Shown: positions 8,571-17,491 of the stretch, piece after piece
Layout of the letters: each line of letters starts with the position of its first letter
Position numbering within the stretch: the stretch's first letter is position 1
Origin: an uncultured Collinsella sp.
Lineage (GTDB): Bacteria > Actinomycetota > Coriobacteriia > Coriobacteriales > Coriobacteriaceae
DNA: 54,261 nt
Direction: 5' to 3'
Assembly: GCA_934667065.1 (NCBI GenBank)
Contig: CAKULD010000011.1
Location: 1-54,261 of the forward strand
Notes under the pieces: generated by a model
The model's database searches: none
Told to the model about the DNA's origin: nothing
Seen by the model: only the letters and a program-made list of their open reading frames with translations
Program-made: the position numbers and the translations under genes

Positions 8571-10136
8571 CTAGTGCTCCATTGTAGTAGATGCCGCGTC
8601 CGCCGTGTGCTCGCGAGGCAGATGAATCGTAAAAGTCGTACCCTTTCCAAGCTCCGACTCCACGGATATGTAGCCGTGATGGCGCTCGACGATCTGTTTA
8701 GTCACGGCGAGGCCCACGCCCAGACCGCCCGCCTCGCGGGCACGGCTGGCATCGGCGCGCCAAAAACGCCCGAAGATGCGCGACAGATCGTCCTTGGCAA
8801 TACCGATGCCCGTATCAGAAACGGCGATGCTGACGTGCTTGCGGTCACTGAGCACCGACACCACGACCCAACCACCCTCAGGCGTGTAGCGCATGGCGTT
8901 GCTCATGAGGTTGATGACACACTGGGTGATCATATCGGGATCGGCCTCAACGACATCGTCGTGACCCTGGGTCTCGTCCGCAAAGCGCAGGCGCAAATCG
9001 CGGTCGGCGAATAGACGTTCCTGACCATTCACAATCGATCGCACGAACGGCACCATGTCTACCGGTTCAAGATTGAGCGGCGCGGTGCTGTTTTCCATAC
9101 GCGACAGGTCGAGCATCTGCTGCACCAGACGGGCCAGACGACGCGTCTCGGAAGCAACCGTCTCCAGATGTTCGTTGTCGGTGGGATATACCCCATCCTG
9201 CATGGCCTCGACCGTTGCGAGCATGGCCATAAGCGGGGTGCGAAGCTCGTGCGCGACATCCGAGGTCAGGCGTTTCTCGTGCTTCATATCTTTTTCGAGT
9301 GAGGTGGCCATCTCGTCGAAGGTCTCTCCCAGCTGATCGATCTCATCGTCGCCGCGCAAGCCCGTTCGAGCGGACAGATCGCCGTCGCGTATTTGCTTGG
9401 CCGTGCTGGTAATGCGATGGATCGGCTTGGTGAGCATGCGCGACATGAGCGCTCCAATAACGACCGAGATGCAAATGGCCACAACCGCGGCGAGCGCCAT
9501 GGCATTAAAGGTCTTCTCCCTAAACGCAGAATCCGCCTTGGTGAGCAGGGCGTCGGAGCCGATCGCCCACAACTTGACCTGTCCGACATGCTCACCGGAG
9601 GACGTTACGATCTCGACATTGGCAACGCTGTCCGATCCGGTGGGGGCAGAGGAGACCGGGCTATGCGATGCCCTCTTACCGCTCGTGCCGTCGGTCGTCG
9701 CCTGATTTTCGCGCACGTCGGCGGTCGCGCTTGCCGAGGGCCATGAATCGTCGTAGACGATAACGCCCTTCTTATTGACGACCTGCATGCCAAGATCGTC
9801 GGACACCAGGCTCGATGTCGCGACCGTACGCAACTCCCCCGCGGTCCAGTTGCCGTTTTCCTCGTACGATGTCGCAAGCTTTTCGGCAGCGGAATTGGCG
9901 ATCTCGACGATATTGGAGCGCGTGTAATCCGTAAAAACCGTACCCCATACAACGGAGACGACGCCCACCAGCACCAATACCGTCATGAGCGATGTCAGGG
10001 CAAAAGCCAGGGCCATACGCGAGGGATAGCTCATCGTCGGCCGGGAATCGGAACGAGGCGTGTTCCAACTTGCCTTGGAACCCGCCTCGCTCTCCTGCTT
10101 GTGCTTTTGTCCGATTTCAAAGCGCGCAGGTGTCAT
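8571..10136 (-). CDS. Sensor histidine kinase, HisKA type (521 aa)
   Basis: This is a membrane-bound sensor kinase. In order: a polar N terminus, TM1 at about 41-66, an extracytoplasmic sensor region at 67-208 with a Ser/Thr-rich low-complexity stretch near 135-170, TM2 at about 209-231, a HAMP linker to about 285, the HisKA dimerisation domain with phospho-accepting H296 in SDVAHELRTPL, and HATPase_c with an NLMSNAMRYTP N box and DTGIGI and GLGVGLAV glycine boxes. The stimulus is unknown. It follows the response regulator by 11 bases, so the two form a classical pair. Confidence 0.93.
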   Translation of the reverse strand: MTPARFEIGQKHKQESEAGSKASWNTPRSDSRPTMSYPSRMALAFALTSLMTVLVLVGVVSVVWGTVFTDYTRSNIVEIANSAAEKLATSYEENGNWTAGELRTVATSSLVSDDLGMQVVNKKGVIVYDDSWPSASATADVRENQATTDGTSGKRASHSPVSSAPTGSDSVANVEIVTSSGEHVGQVKLWAIGSDALLTKADSAFREKTFNAMALAAVVAICISVVIGALMSRMLTKPIHRITSTAKQIRDGDLSARTGLRGDDEIDQLGETFDEMATSLEKDMKHEKRLTSDVAHELRTPLMAMLATVEAMQDGVYPTDNEHLETVASETRRLARLVQQMLDLSRMENSTAPLNLEPVDMVPFVRSIVNGQERLFADRDLRLRFADETQGHDDVVEADPDMITQCVINLMSNAMRYTPEGGWVVVSVLSDRKHVSIAVSDTGIGIAKDDLSRIFGRFWRADASRAREAGGLGVGLAVTKQIVERHHGYISVESELGKGTTFTIHLPREHTADAASTTMEH

Positions 10137-10147
10137 ATGTGATTACC

Positions 10148-10870
10148 TTATTTCTCGTCCGACTTATCGGTCTTGGCCGGAGCCTCAAAACGATAGCCAA
10201 CACCATGGACGGTGTAGAGCCACTTGGGCTTCTTGGGGTCGTCGCCCAGCTTGGCGCGGAGGTTCTTCACGTGGCTGTCGATGGTGCGCTCGTAACCCTC
10301 GAAGTCGTACCCGAGCACCTTCTCGACCAGCTCCATGCGGTTATAGACGCGACCGGGGTGACGGGCAAGCGTGGTGAGCAGCTTGAACTCAGAAGCCGTC
10401 AGATCGACTTCCTTGCCCTCGACCAGAATCTTGTGGCCGGAGATGTCGATGACCAGATCACCGAAGTCGAGCACCTCGACGGCGGGCTCATCGGCCTGAT
10501 GGGCACGACGGAACAGGGCGCGAACACGGGCGACGAGCTCGCGCGGAGAGAACGGCTTGATGAGATAATCGTCGGCACCGAGCTCGAGACCGATAATACG
10601 GTCCTCGATCTCGCCCTTGGCCGTCAGCATGATAATGGGGACATCCGAGGTATCGCGAATGGTGCGACAAACGCGCTCGCCGGGGATCTTGGGGAGCATA
10701 AGGTCGAGCACAACCAGGTCGAACTGATGCTTCTCGAACTCCTCGATCGCGGACTGGCCGTCGCCGACGCCCACAACCCAGTAGCCTTCGCGCTCGAGAT
10801 AGGCAGCGACGGCGTCACGGATTGCCTTCTCATCCTCGACCAGCAGAATCTTTTTTGCATCTGAAGCCAT
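10148..10870 (-). CDS. OmpR-family response regulator (240 aa)
   Basis: The protein has a receiver domain with acidic pocket E12/D13, phospho-acceptor D56 in VVLDLMLP, the switch Thr in MLTAKG and Lys in LIKPFSP. A winged-helix DNA-binding domain follows (LTASEFKLLTTLARHPGRV, ERTIDSHVKNLRAKLGDD, YTVHGVGYRF). I place the start at the ATG at 10870, after a G-rich ribosome-binding site, because the receiver fold begins there; the frame is open to 10891. It is the partner of the kinase encoded 11 bases downstream. The regulon cannot be inferred from this window. Confidence 0.94.
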   Translation of the reverse strand: MASDAKKILLVEDEKAIRDAVAAYLEREGYWVVGVGDGQSAIEEFEKHQFDLVVLDLMLPKIPGERVCRTIRDTSDVPIIMLTAKGEIEDRIIGLELGADDYLIKPFSPRELVARVRALFRRAHQADEPAVEVLDFGDLVIDISGHKILVEGKEVDLTASEFKLLTTLARHPGRVYNRMELVEKVLGYDFEGYERTIDSHVKNLRAKLGDDPKKPKWLYTVHGVGYRFEAPAKTDKSDEK

Positions 10871-10925
10871 AACACGGCCCCCCTGTCTCAATTAGCTAAG
10901 AACAAGCCCATTTTAACGCACCTGA

Positions 10926-10964
10926 GCCCGCCGGATGCCGCTATGACGCGGCAGCTCGGCGGGC
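10926..10964 (-). terminator. GC-rich hairpin after the Tat lipoprotein gene
   Basis: GCCCGCCG (10957-10964 on the minus strand) pairs with CGGCGGGC (10926-10933), and an inner CTGCCGC/GCGGCA pairing extends the stem. No clear T tract follows, so termination is only probable. It separates the TSCPD-lipoprotein unit from the two-component system. Confidence 0.45.
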
Positions 10965-11023
10965 GGTACTCACAATTACAACGCGTTTATTCCCCTGTTG
11001 GCGCCTTTTTAACCCCTCTAAGC

Positions 11024-12235
11024 TTAAAGAGAGAATAGGCGTGCAGCGACCGTCTCTGGTATACCCTGGCTGTTGCGCACCGTGGCGTACGTAAGGAATG
11101 AGTCCGATTTTCCCGCCGTAGCTGGATAATCGCCATACTCCAAAGCGCGGTCGGGCGACAGCAGCGAACCATAGGTCTTGGCAGAGGTGTCGATCAGGAA
11201 ATGCGATGCCTGTACCTTAACAAGGTATTTATTCTTCTTGCCAGCCGCACATGCGAGCGGCTCGCGGGACAGGAAGAGGTACGGCCCTCCCTCATTACCG
11301 ATATACGTGCCCATGTTGCCCAAGCTGCCCACGCCACTATAGGTCGCCTCGATGGAAAACACGAAGGTATCGCCCATATATACGGCCTCGAATGGCGAGA
11401 CTGACGAGGGAAGGACTAGCTGGGCACGTTTGGTGTTGTTGCCATCGGTCAGATCGATTGCCGTTATGCCGTAGTAGACGCCCTCGTCGTTGCGGACACG
11501 CGGCGAGATGGTCAAAATGCCGTCGCTCGCGCGTGGGGCCGACGCAAAGCGGCCCGTCGATTTCCAAATTGTCTCGGCCTTAGATTCATCAAGCGAGCGA
11601 CGATAGCAAAACGAATCGTTACTCGTTTTATTGCCGCTTGCCGAAGGCATTTTATACCAGATGACTGATGACCCGAACGCCGTAAACAGTGGCGGATCAT
11701 AGTCCTTGCCACCTCGATCGAGCTCAACCACGTCGCCAGAGAGCGAAGCGCCCGACAGATTTTGAGCGTAGAGCTTCCACGATGAATTGGCAAAGTTCAT
11801 CTCAACCCACGCAAACACGCCATCGCCGGCACGGACATCGTAAAAAGCATATCCCGTGCCCTCGATAGGATCCTCAATTAATGTGGTAAGCGAGCCATCG
11901 CCCAGGTTGAGCACACCGAGTGTGTTGGCGTGCAGTGCCGATGCGGGTGCCATCATTGCCGCAGCATAGTCACCCTCGCAGTAGTACAGCAACGTGCCCA
12001 GCGGCAGCGTCCACGATGCCGCCGGCTCAAGATCGATGTCGACTGCCTCGTACTCATCCGTAATCGAGATGATCTTGGAATCGTCCTTGATAACCTGCGG
12101 CTCGCCAGCGGCATCATCACTGGTGCCTGTTTTTTTCGAACATCCGGCAAGCACCGTGGCAGCGCCCGCGGCAGCTCCACCGAGCACAAAGCCGCGGCGC
12201 GATATTCCGTTCTTGATGTGGTCGGCGATACCCAT
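11024..12235 (-). CDS. Tat-type lipoprotein of unknown function (403 aa)
   Basis: The start is the ATG at 12235, which overlaps the upstream stop by one base (TAATG). The N terminus has a twin-arginine motif (SRRGFVLGG), a hydrophobic core and a lipobox LAGC at residues 29-32, so the mature protein should be exported folded and lipid-anchored. The body is rich in beta-type segments and aromatic residues (GDGVFAWVEMN, SSVIWYKMPSASG), reminiscent of a beta-propeller, though no repeat is clear enough to name. A cofactor-binding or surface-sensor role is possible. Translation is coupled to the TSCPD gene. Confidence 0.82.
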   Translation of the reverse strand: MGIADHIKNGISRRGFVLGGAAAGAATVLAGCSKKTGTSDDAAGEPQVIKDDSKIISITDEYEAVDIDLEPAASWTLPLGTLLYYCEGDYAAAMMAPASALHANTLGVLNLGDGSLTTLIEDPIEGTGYAFYDVRAGDGVFAWVEMNFANSSWKLYAQNLSGASLSGDVVELDRGGKDYDPPLFTAFGSSVIWYKMPSASGNKTSNDSFCYRRSLDESKAETIWKSTGRFASAPRASDGILTISPRVRNDEGVYYGITAIDLTDGNNTKRAQLVLPSSVSPFEAVYMGDTFVFSIEATYSGVGSLGNMGTYIGNEGGPYLFLSREPLACAAGKKNKYLVKVQASHFLIDTSAKTYGSLLSPDRALEYGDYPATAGKSDSFLTYATVRNSQGIPETVAARLFSL

Positions 12236-12498
12236 TAGGCGATCTCGGCGCGGGCGGCCTCGATAGCGCGCGTAAGCTGATCGGCGCAAGAGGTCTTCTT
12301 CATGCCGCAGGTATTGCCGGCAAGAACCTCGATCACACGGTCGGCAGGAGCGCCCTCGACCAGTTTGGAGATGGCCTTAAGGTTGCCATCGCAGCCGCCG
12401 GTAAACTCGACGCCCAGTACCTTGCTGCCGTCGTCGGAAAGATTGAGGTGAATATTGCGAGAGCATACACCCTGCGGCTTGTAATCAAAGCTAATCAT
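12235..12498 (-). CDS. TSCPD-domain protein, TIGR03905-like (87 aa)
   Basis: This small cytoplasmic protein has the cysteine pattern of the TSCPD family: a Cys in GVCSRNI, one in GGCDGNLKAI, one in GNTCGMKKTSCADQL and the closing TSC. The family name comes from the related C-terminal domain of some ribonucleotide reductases, and the cysteines probably bind metal. Function is unknown. The ATG at 12498 is preceded by GAGGGGATC. It is the first gene of a two-gene unit with the Tat lipoprotein. Confidence 0.85.
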   Translation of the reverse strand: MISFDYKPQGVCSRNIHLNLSDDGSKVLGVEFTGGCDGNLKAISKLVEGAPADRVIEVLAGNTCGMKKTSCADQLTRAIEAARAEIA

Positions 12499-12611
12499 TG
12501 AGATCCCCTCTCATAGAGAAATTTCAGATGTCTATTATCCCCGCCCGGGCCGATATAGTATCGCGGGCACCGATTCAACATCCTACGATGCACAAACCGG
12601 TGACTGCAATA

Positions 12612-14411
12612 CTAACGATTCGCGTCCTGAGCGTGAACTTCACGCTTCTCTTGATACATGTTATGGTCGGCAACGCGGTATATCTCGGCTAGCGTACAGC
12701 CGGGTGTCTCTACCGTCGCGATGCCAAATGACGCGCTGACGGCCAGCGCATCATCGCTCGCCGCAGCAAGACCGCGGCGAAGATCTTGCACCAATTGACG
12801 CGCGGACTCGCGATCAGTGTAGGGGCATATCAACAAAAACTCATCTCCACCAACGCGCATGGGCACAAACTTCTCGCCCGCCACCCGCCTCAATACAGAC
12901 GCCGTACGCCGCAGCAACTCATCGCCCATTTCGTGACCGTAAAGATCGTTGGTGCGCTTGAGGTGGTTGCAGTCCATCATGATCACACTCACGGGCAGGG
13001 ATTTGTTCACCGAGTCGTCGCCAAGGGACTCAAGGTAATTTCTATTGCGAAGCCCCGTCAGTTTGTCCTGAAAAGAAAGCTCTTCGGCGCGCTTTGCCAT
13101 CGAGATGTTATGCGTCGCCACGACGACCGATTCCAGTCGGCCCCGCTCATCGCAACGCTGCGGAACAACCTGCAGCGAATACCAAGCACCTCGGCAATCT
13201 CGCACCTCGGCATCCAAGTGCGGCACGCCCTCCATACGGTCCCGAAGCGTACTTGTATCTATAAGCTCCATGACCACTTCGCGGCTTTCGGGACTCACAA
13301 CGTCTCGACAAACCGTGTCCAAAAAGTCATATGCCTCGGTATGCTCAGCAAATATTTTCGCCATCGACGGTGACATGTTAATTCCCTCGATCTCGAGCGT
13401 ATCGAGATGCAACAGGAAGGTCGACTCATACGCAGAACTGATGGCATTGATGATGCCGAGCTGCTTGTCCTTTTCGGCCAAGTTGCGACGGTCGGCAATA
13501 GTGCGCACCAACAGCACTACGACCCAAAACGCCAGGCACGCCAGCACGCCGGCAGCGACAAATGCAATCCTGCCAGACATGACCTCAGATTTGGGGTAGA
13601 GCGCAAACAGGCGGTAGTCCTTATACGCCGCACGCACGGCATACCAGGTAGTTCCCTGATATTCGACGCGCGTTAGGCCTTCGTCTTTCCAGTCAGTTCC
13701 GCTATCGGCAAGAAGTCGGGCAAGGGCTATATCGACGGTCGAATCGTTTGAGGATACGATTTGCGCATCGCGCATCACGAGCACCGTTGGACCCTGATGG
13801 AACGTGTTGTTCACGAGCACGTCGGCGATAACGTATGAATAGTCATCGGAGGGCTCAGCCGCAAGCGATTGATACCCCAACGCCACCCCATCACCGTACG
13901 GAATGGCACTCACGGCAAAGTCGACACCGCGACGCTCAACGACAGTCGAGTAGGACACCTTGGAGCCTCGATACATCGATGCGACCGGCGAACAGGCCAG
14001 CTCCTCTCGCCACAGCATCAGAGGATCGCGACCGTCGACATCGTAATGAGCGACCATTTGGCCGTCGGCGTTCATGACCAACATTCCCGAAAGGTGCTCG
14101 TTATGGACGTATTCCTCGACCAGAGCGTCGTTGACTTCAACGCGATCATGCGGCAAGAACGTCACAAACGACTCGACCGCGGCATCCAAATTGTACGTTG
14201 CCTCGGTTTTTCTTCCCTGTTCATATCGGTCATATTTTTCGCAGGCGGCCTTTAAAAACACCATGGTTTCGCGACCAAACCCAAGCGTCTTATCGAGACA
14301 GCGATGCGTGCCGACCATATATAGCAGACTCAGCAAGACAACGCTGGCCACAATGGCGATAGCCGCGGTGGCCGATCTTTTTCGGCGCAAGCGGTGTTCA
14401 TCATTTGTCAT
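12612..14411 (-). CDS. Membrane diguanylate cyclase with extracytoplasmic sensor (599 aa)
   Basis: The protein should synthesise cyclic di-GMP. TM1 is at about 14-36, an extracytoplasmic Cache/PAS-like sensor spans about 37-285, TM2 is at about 287-309, a cytoplasmic PAS-like segment spans about 325-430 (residues such as DAEVRDCRGAWYSLQVVP), and the GGDEF domain runs from about 437 to the end. The catalytic GGDEF motif is intact at 521-525. The RxxD product-inhibition site that normally precedes it by five residues is not present. The ATG overlaps the solute-binding protein stop by 4 bases (ATGA), so both are made together; amino-acid or other ligand sensing feeding the cyclase is an inference. 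Confidence 0.92.
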   Translation of the reverse strand: MTNDEHRLRRKRSATAAIAIVASVVLLSLLYMVGTHRCLDKTLGFGRETMVFLKAACEKYDRYEQGRKTEATYNLDAAVESFVTFLPHDRVEVNDALVEEYVHNEHLSGMLVMNADGQMVAHYDVDGRDPLMLWREELACSPVASMYRGSKVSYSTVVERRGVDFAVSAIPYGDGVALGYQSLAAEPSDDYSYVIADVLVNNTFHQGPTVLVMRDAQIVSSNDSTVDIALARLLADSGTDWKDEGLTRVEYQGTTWYAVRAAYKDYRLFALYPKSEVMSGRIAFVAAGVLACLAFWVVVLLVRTIADRRNLAEKDKQLGIINAISSAYESTFLLHLDTLEIEGINMSPSMAKIFAEHTEAYDFLDTVCRDVVSPESREVVMELIDTSTLRDRMEGVPHLDAEVRDCRGAWYSLQVVPQRCDERGRLESVVVATHNISMAKRAEELSFQDKLTGLRNRNYLESLGDDSVNKSLPVSVIMMDCNHLKRTNDLYGHEMGDELLRRTASVLRRVAGEKFVPMRVGGDEFLLICPYTDRESARQLVQDLRRGLAAASDDALAVSASFGIATVETPGCTLAEIYRVADHNMYQEKREVHAQDANR

Positions 14412-15244
14412 GATTCCGCTCCTTGCCTGCCCGTTGTCGCTCCTGCCTTGTAATTGTCCACGATGCGTTTAATCGTGCCATCTCGGTCCATGTCGAACAG
14501 CACCGTATTGAGCTTTTTGACGTAGTCCCCCTCATAGCTGTTCTCAAACGCAACGCCCAGGTCAACTGTCATAACGTTGTCGGCAAACACGCGATAAACA
14601 CCGGGATACTGCGCGACGAGCCGGTCGAGCGATTGAACGTCCGCCATCCAACAGTCAACATAACCTTTGACCAGGGCAGCTTTGCAGAGTTCGGCAGAGC
14701 CATATGATTTGATGTGCATATCCGGCGAGATACCCAGGTCCCCGGCAAGCAATCGGCGTTCACTCACCGAACCCGCAATCACCGCAATGGTCTTGCTTCC
14801 ATCGAGAGACGTCAAACCCTTGATACCACTCGTTTTCTTGGCGGCGACCGAGACTGTCACGGTCAGATACGGCTCAGTCCAGTAATAAACGTCTTCGCGA
14901 TAATTGGGCGAATAGTCGCACCACAGACAATCGATATCGCCGTTTTTGAGCAGGCGATCGCGATCATTCCAAGATATGTCAACAAATTGCGGTTTGGTTC
15001 CAGCACGCTTGCAGGCCTCGCGGGCGATATCGATATCGATACCGGCGTAATCGCCTGTGGTATCGACATACACATAGGGGTCATTATCCGTAACGCCAAT
15101 CTTGAGCACCGGGAGATCTTTATCGGCTTCATTCGAGGAGGAAGGACTGCGTCGAACGGTATACATCAGGGCGCCCGCACAGACGGCAACAAAGAGTATG
15201 AGCACAAACGAGACGATAGCGCCTCGTTTAATACGTCTGGGCAC
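14408..15244 (-). CDS. Membrane-anchored solute-binding protein, family 3 (278 aa)
   Basis: A type II periplasmic binding fold of the polar amino-acid family is visible: LPVLKIGVTDNDPYVYVD, GIDIDIAREACKRAG, DCLWCDYSPNYREDVYYWTEPY and VDLGVAFENS. The N terminus is an uncleaved-looking TM helix (about 9-30) after basic residues, with no lipobox at the usual place. GTG start at 15244 with AAAGGAGG. No ABC permease or ATPase gene is nearby; the only partner is the diguanylate cyclase overlapping its 3' end. A sensor rather than transport role is therefore more likely. Cys residues in the CLWC segment are unusual for the family. Confidence 0.88.
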   Translation of the reverse strand: MPRRIKRGAIVSFVLILFVAVCAGALMYTVRRSPSSSNEADKDLPVLKIGVTDNDPYVYVDTTGDYAGIDIDIAREACKRAGTKPQFVDISWNDRDRLLKNGDIDCLWCDYSPNYREDVYYWTEPYLTVTVSVAAKKTSGIKGLTSLDGSKTIAVIAGSVSERRLLAGDLGISPDMHIKSYGSAELCKAALVKGYVDCWMADVQSLDRLVAQYPGVYRVFADNVMTVDLGVAFENSYEGDYVKKLNTVLFDMDRDGTIKRIVDNYKAGATTGRQGAES

Positions 15245-15308
15245 GTGCCTCCTTTCATCAAAACAGCAGCCGAATTTTCATTCTATTACCGGAACCTGCG
15301 GCAGCAAC

Positions 15309-15343
15309 GAAAAAAAGCGCCTCGCCCAAGACGGGCAAGGCGC
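15309..15343 (-). terminator. Intrinsic terminator of purB
   Basis: On the minus strand an 11-bp GC-rich stem (15333-15343 with 15317-15327, one mismatch) is followed by seven or more T residues. Confidence 0.9.
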
Positions 15344-15385
15344 CAATGGTTGAAATGTATCCGCAAGCGGTCGAATAAAGCCAGC

Positions 15386-16732
15386 CTACTCGAAGCTCAG
15401 CTGCTCCAGACGATCAAAGACCGTGTCGATACGGGTGAGGAAGTCCCACGGATCAAAGATCTCGTCGAGCTTCTCCTGGCTGACGGTGCAGCGCGGGTCG
15501 GCCTCGAGACGCTCCTTAAAGGTGGGGCCGGAGACACAATCCTGCACCTCGTGCCAGGTTGCCATGGCGTTCTCCTGCACAATGGCGTACGCGTCCTCGC
15601 GGGTGATGCCCGTGTCGACGAGGGCCAGCAGCACCTTGGAGGAGAAGATGAGGCCGCGGGTCTTGTTGAGGTTGGCCATCATGCGAGCGGGATACAGCTG
15701 CAGGCCGTCGATAACGCGGATGAGGCACTGGAACATGTGGTCAAGCGCGATGAAACTATCAGCCTGGGCGACACGCTCGGCAGAGGAGTGCGAAATATCG
15801 CGCTCGTGCCACAGGGCGACGTTGTCGAAGGCGACCTGGGCGTTGGACTTCACGACGCGCGACAGACCGCAGACCTTCTCCATGGTGATCGGGTTACGCT
15901 TGTGCGGCATGGCGGAGCTGCCCTTTTGACCCTTGCGGAACGGCTCCTCGGCCTCGAGCGTATCGGTCTTCTGCAGATTGCGAACCTCGGTAGCGATGCG
16001 CTCGCAGGTGGCCGCCGTGGTGGCAAGGACGCCGGCGAGGTAGGCGTGATGGTCGCGGCTAATGACCTGCGTGGACAGCGGGTCGTGAACCAGACCCAGG
16101 TGCTCGCAGACATACTCCTCGACAAACGGCTCGATGGAGCTGTACGTGCCGACAGCGCCCGAGATAGCACCGAAGGCAACATTCTTGCGGGCGTCCTCAA
16201 GACGATCCAGATCGCGCTTGAGCTCCCAGGCCCAAGAGCCAAACTTCATGCCGAAGGTCATCGGCTCGGCATGGATGCCATGAGTGCGGCCGGCACAGAG
16301 CGTGTTGCGCTCCTCAAAGGCGCGACGCTTGCAAATCTCGCCGAGCTTCTTGACGTCCTCGATGATCAGGTCGCAGGCCTGGGTGAGCTGGTAGCACAGA
16401 GCCGTGTCGCCCAGATCGGAGCTGGTCATGCCATAGTGAACCCAGCGGCTGGGCTTGGGGTCGCCCTCGGGAACATCGGCGTCGATGTACTCCTTCATGT
16501 TGGTCAGGAAGGCGATGACGTCGTGGCGCGTGACCTCCTCGATCTCGTCGACCTTTGCCTTCTCAAAGTTGGCATGGTCGCGGATCCACTGGGCTTCGTC
16601 TTTAGAAATGCCGATCTTGCCGAGCTCCGCCTGGGCCTCACAGGCCAGGACCTCGATCTCCTGCCAAATGGCGTACTTGTTCTCGAGGGAGAAGATGTGT
16701 CCCATCTCCGGGCGGGTATAGCGATCGATCAT
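15386..16732 (-). CDS. purB: Adenylosuccinate lyase (448 aa)
   Basis: PurB cleaves SAICAR to AICAR and adenylosuccinate to AMP, each releasing fumarate. The fumarase/aspartase superfamily signature GSSAMPHKRNP is at residues 271-281 with the mobile catalytic Ser; the other landmarks are HYGMTSSDLGDT (99-110) and RTHGIHAEP with the catalytic His near 151-154. Start ATG at 16732 after AAAAAGGAG. A TACAAT -10-like box lies upstream on the minus strand near 16780. It acts two steps around the purine pathway from PurC at 7.6-8.5 kb. Confidence 0.96.
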   Translation of the reverse strand: MIDRYTRPEMGHIFSLENKYAIWQEIEVLACEAQAELGKIGISKDEAQWIRDHANFEKAKVDEIEEVTRHDVIAFLTNMKEYIDADVPEGDPKPSRWVHYGMTSSDLGDTALCYQLTQACDLIIEDVKKLGEICKRRAFEERNTLCAGRTHGIHAEPMTFGMKFGSWAWELKRDLDRLEDARKNVAFGAISGAVGTYSSIEPFVEEYVCEHLGLVHDPLSTQVISRDHHAYLAGVLATTAATCERIATEVRNLQKTDTLEAEEPFRKGQKGSSAMPHKRNPITMEKVCGLSRVVKSNAQVAFDNVALWHERDISHSSAERVAQADSFIALDHMFQCLIRVIDGLQLYPARMMANLNKTRGLIFSSKVLLALVDTGITREDAYAIVQENAMATWHEVQDCVSGPTFKERLEADPRCTVSQEKLDEIFDPWDFLTRIDTVFDRLEQLSFE

Positions 16733-16915
16733 AGCGGCTCCTTTTTGGTTATTGGCACGTTGGTCGTAACTTGACTATTGTACCGTGCGCAGGTGTCAGT
16801 ATGAGCTACGGGCATCAACCTAACATTTTGTGGGAGCGGGCGGCAAATCCGAGTGCGTAAAAGCGCAAGGGTAAAGCCGTTTGAATCTGTCATTCCCGAA
16901 ATCTGCCATGCTCGG

Positions 16916-17107
16916 TGGAGCGGGCAACGGGACGTCTGCGTATTTGCTTCGCAAATCCGCACCGGCTTCAGGCGCTTGCCGGCGCCTTCGCCTGCTCGCT
17001 ACAAACGCTTCGCGTTTGCTTGACGCTCGCACCCTGTCGGGTTCGAGTCCCGGCACTTGGTAGTAAAAAGCACGGCAACGTGACGCTGCCGTGCTTGTGC
17101 TTTTTAC
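16916..17107. repeat. 192-bp structured unit, copy 1
   Basis: The unit starts with the reverse complement of the tRNA-Gly 3' end (TGGAGCGGGCAACGGGAC) and contains three hairpins: near 16927-16951 (ATTTGC-TTC-GCAAAT core), near 16970-16987 (AGGCGC/GCGCCT) and near 17003-17018 (AAACGC-TTC-GCGTTT). It then carries a plus-strand T-arm-like CGGGTTCGAGTCCCG (17038-17052) and closes with a bidirectional terminator hairpin (17068-17077 with 17087-17096). The next copy follows without a gap. I treat the open frames across it as artefacts. Confidence 0.85.
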
Positions 17108-17299
17108 TGGAGCGGGCAACGGGACGTCCGCGCGTCCGCGGTGCGGACGCGCACCGGCTTCAGGTGCCTTGCGGCACCTTCGCCTGCTCGCTACAAACGC
17201 TTCGCGTTTGCTTGACGCTCGCACCCTGTCGGGTTCGAGTCCCGGCGCTTTATTGAAAAAAGCACGGCACCGGAATGGTGTCGTGCTTTTACTTTTTTT
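17108..17299. repeat. 192-bp structured unit, copy 2
   Basis: Same layout and exactly the same length as copy 1. The first stem is completely different in sequence (10-bp arms 17129-17138 and 17142-17151) but still fully paired. The second stem changes C-G pairs to T-A pairs (AGGTGCC/GGCACCT, near 17162-17179). The third stem and the T-arm-like element are identical to copy 1. It ends in a terminator (17258-17271 with 17277-17290) followed by a run of T. The tRNA-Gly 3' remnant of the element's attL follows directly. Confidence 0.85.
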
Positions 17300-17344
17300 T
17301 GGAGCGGGCAACGGGACTCGAACCCGCGAGTGTCAGCTTGGGAA
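17300..17344. other. attL: 45-bp 3' remnant of tRNA-Gly
   Basis: These 45 bases are identical to 22791-22835, the 3' part (T arm, acceptor and CCA end) of the intact tRNA-Gly. The identity stops in the anticodon loop/stem, where this copy continues TCTTAC instead of the tRNA sequence. This is the hallmark of site-specific integration in a tRNA gene and marks the left end of the element. Confidence 0.92.
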
Positions 17345-17425
17345 TCTTACACACAAGTGTTCAAAGAGATAAAAAGCGGTGCTAACGTTGCAGGTAAAAC
17401 GCGCGTTATGTGCCATAATGTGCAA

Positions 17426-17483
17426 CGTAGACCAAAGCGGTACACGCTATTTGGTCTACGTTTGGTCTACGTTTTGGTCTACG
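17426..17483. repeat. Left arm-type repeats (TTTGGTCTACG), four copies
   Basis: Copies are at 17426-17436 (inverted), 17450-17460, 17461-17471 and 17473-17483, the last ending 8 bases before the integrase start codon. Placement between attL and the integrase suggests integrase arm-binding sites that may also repress the integrase promoter. Related copies occur at the right end. Confidence 0.75.
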
Positions 17484-17491
17484 GAGCACGC

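Noticed and set aside
14714..16774. 686-codon plus-strand open frame
   Set aside because: Antisense across purB and the solute-binding gene, both of which have clear family motifs on the minus strand.
16820..17311. 163-codon minus-strand open frame with internal duplication
   Set aside because: It is a translation of the 192-bp structured repeats and tRNA remnants; the repetition comes from DNA units, not from a repeat protein.
17300..17344. A second tRNA-Gly gene
   Set aside because: Only the 3' part is present; the anticodon arm and 5' half are missing, so it is an att remnant.
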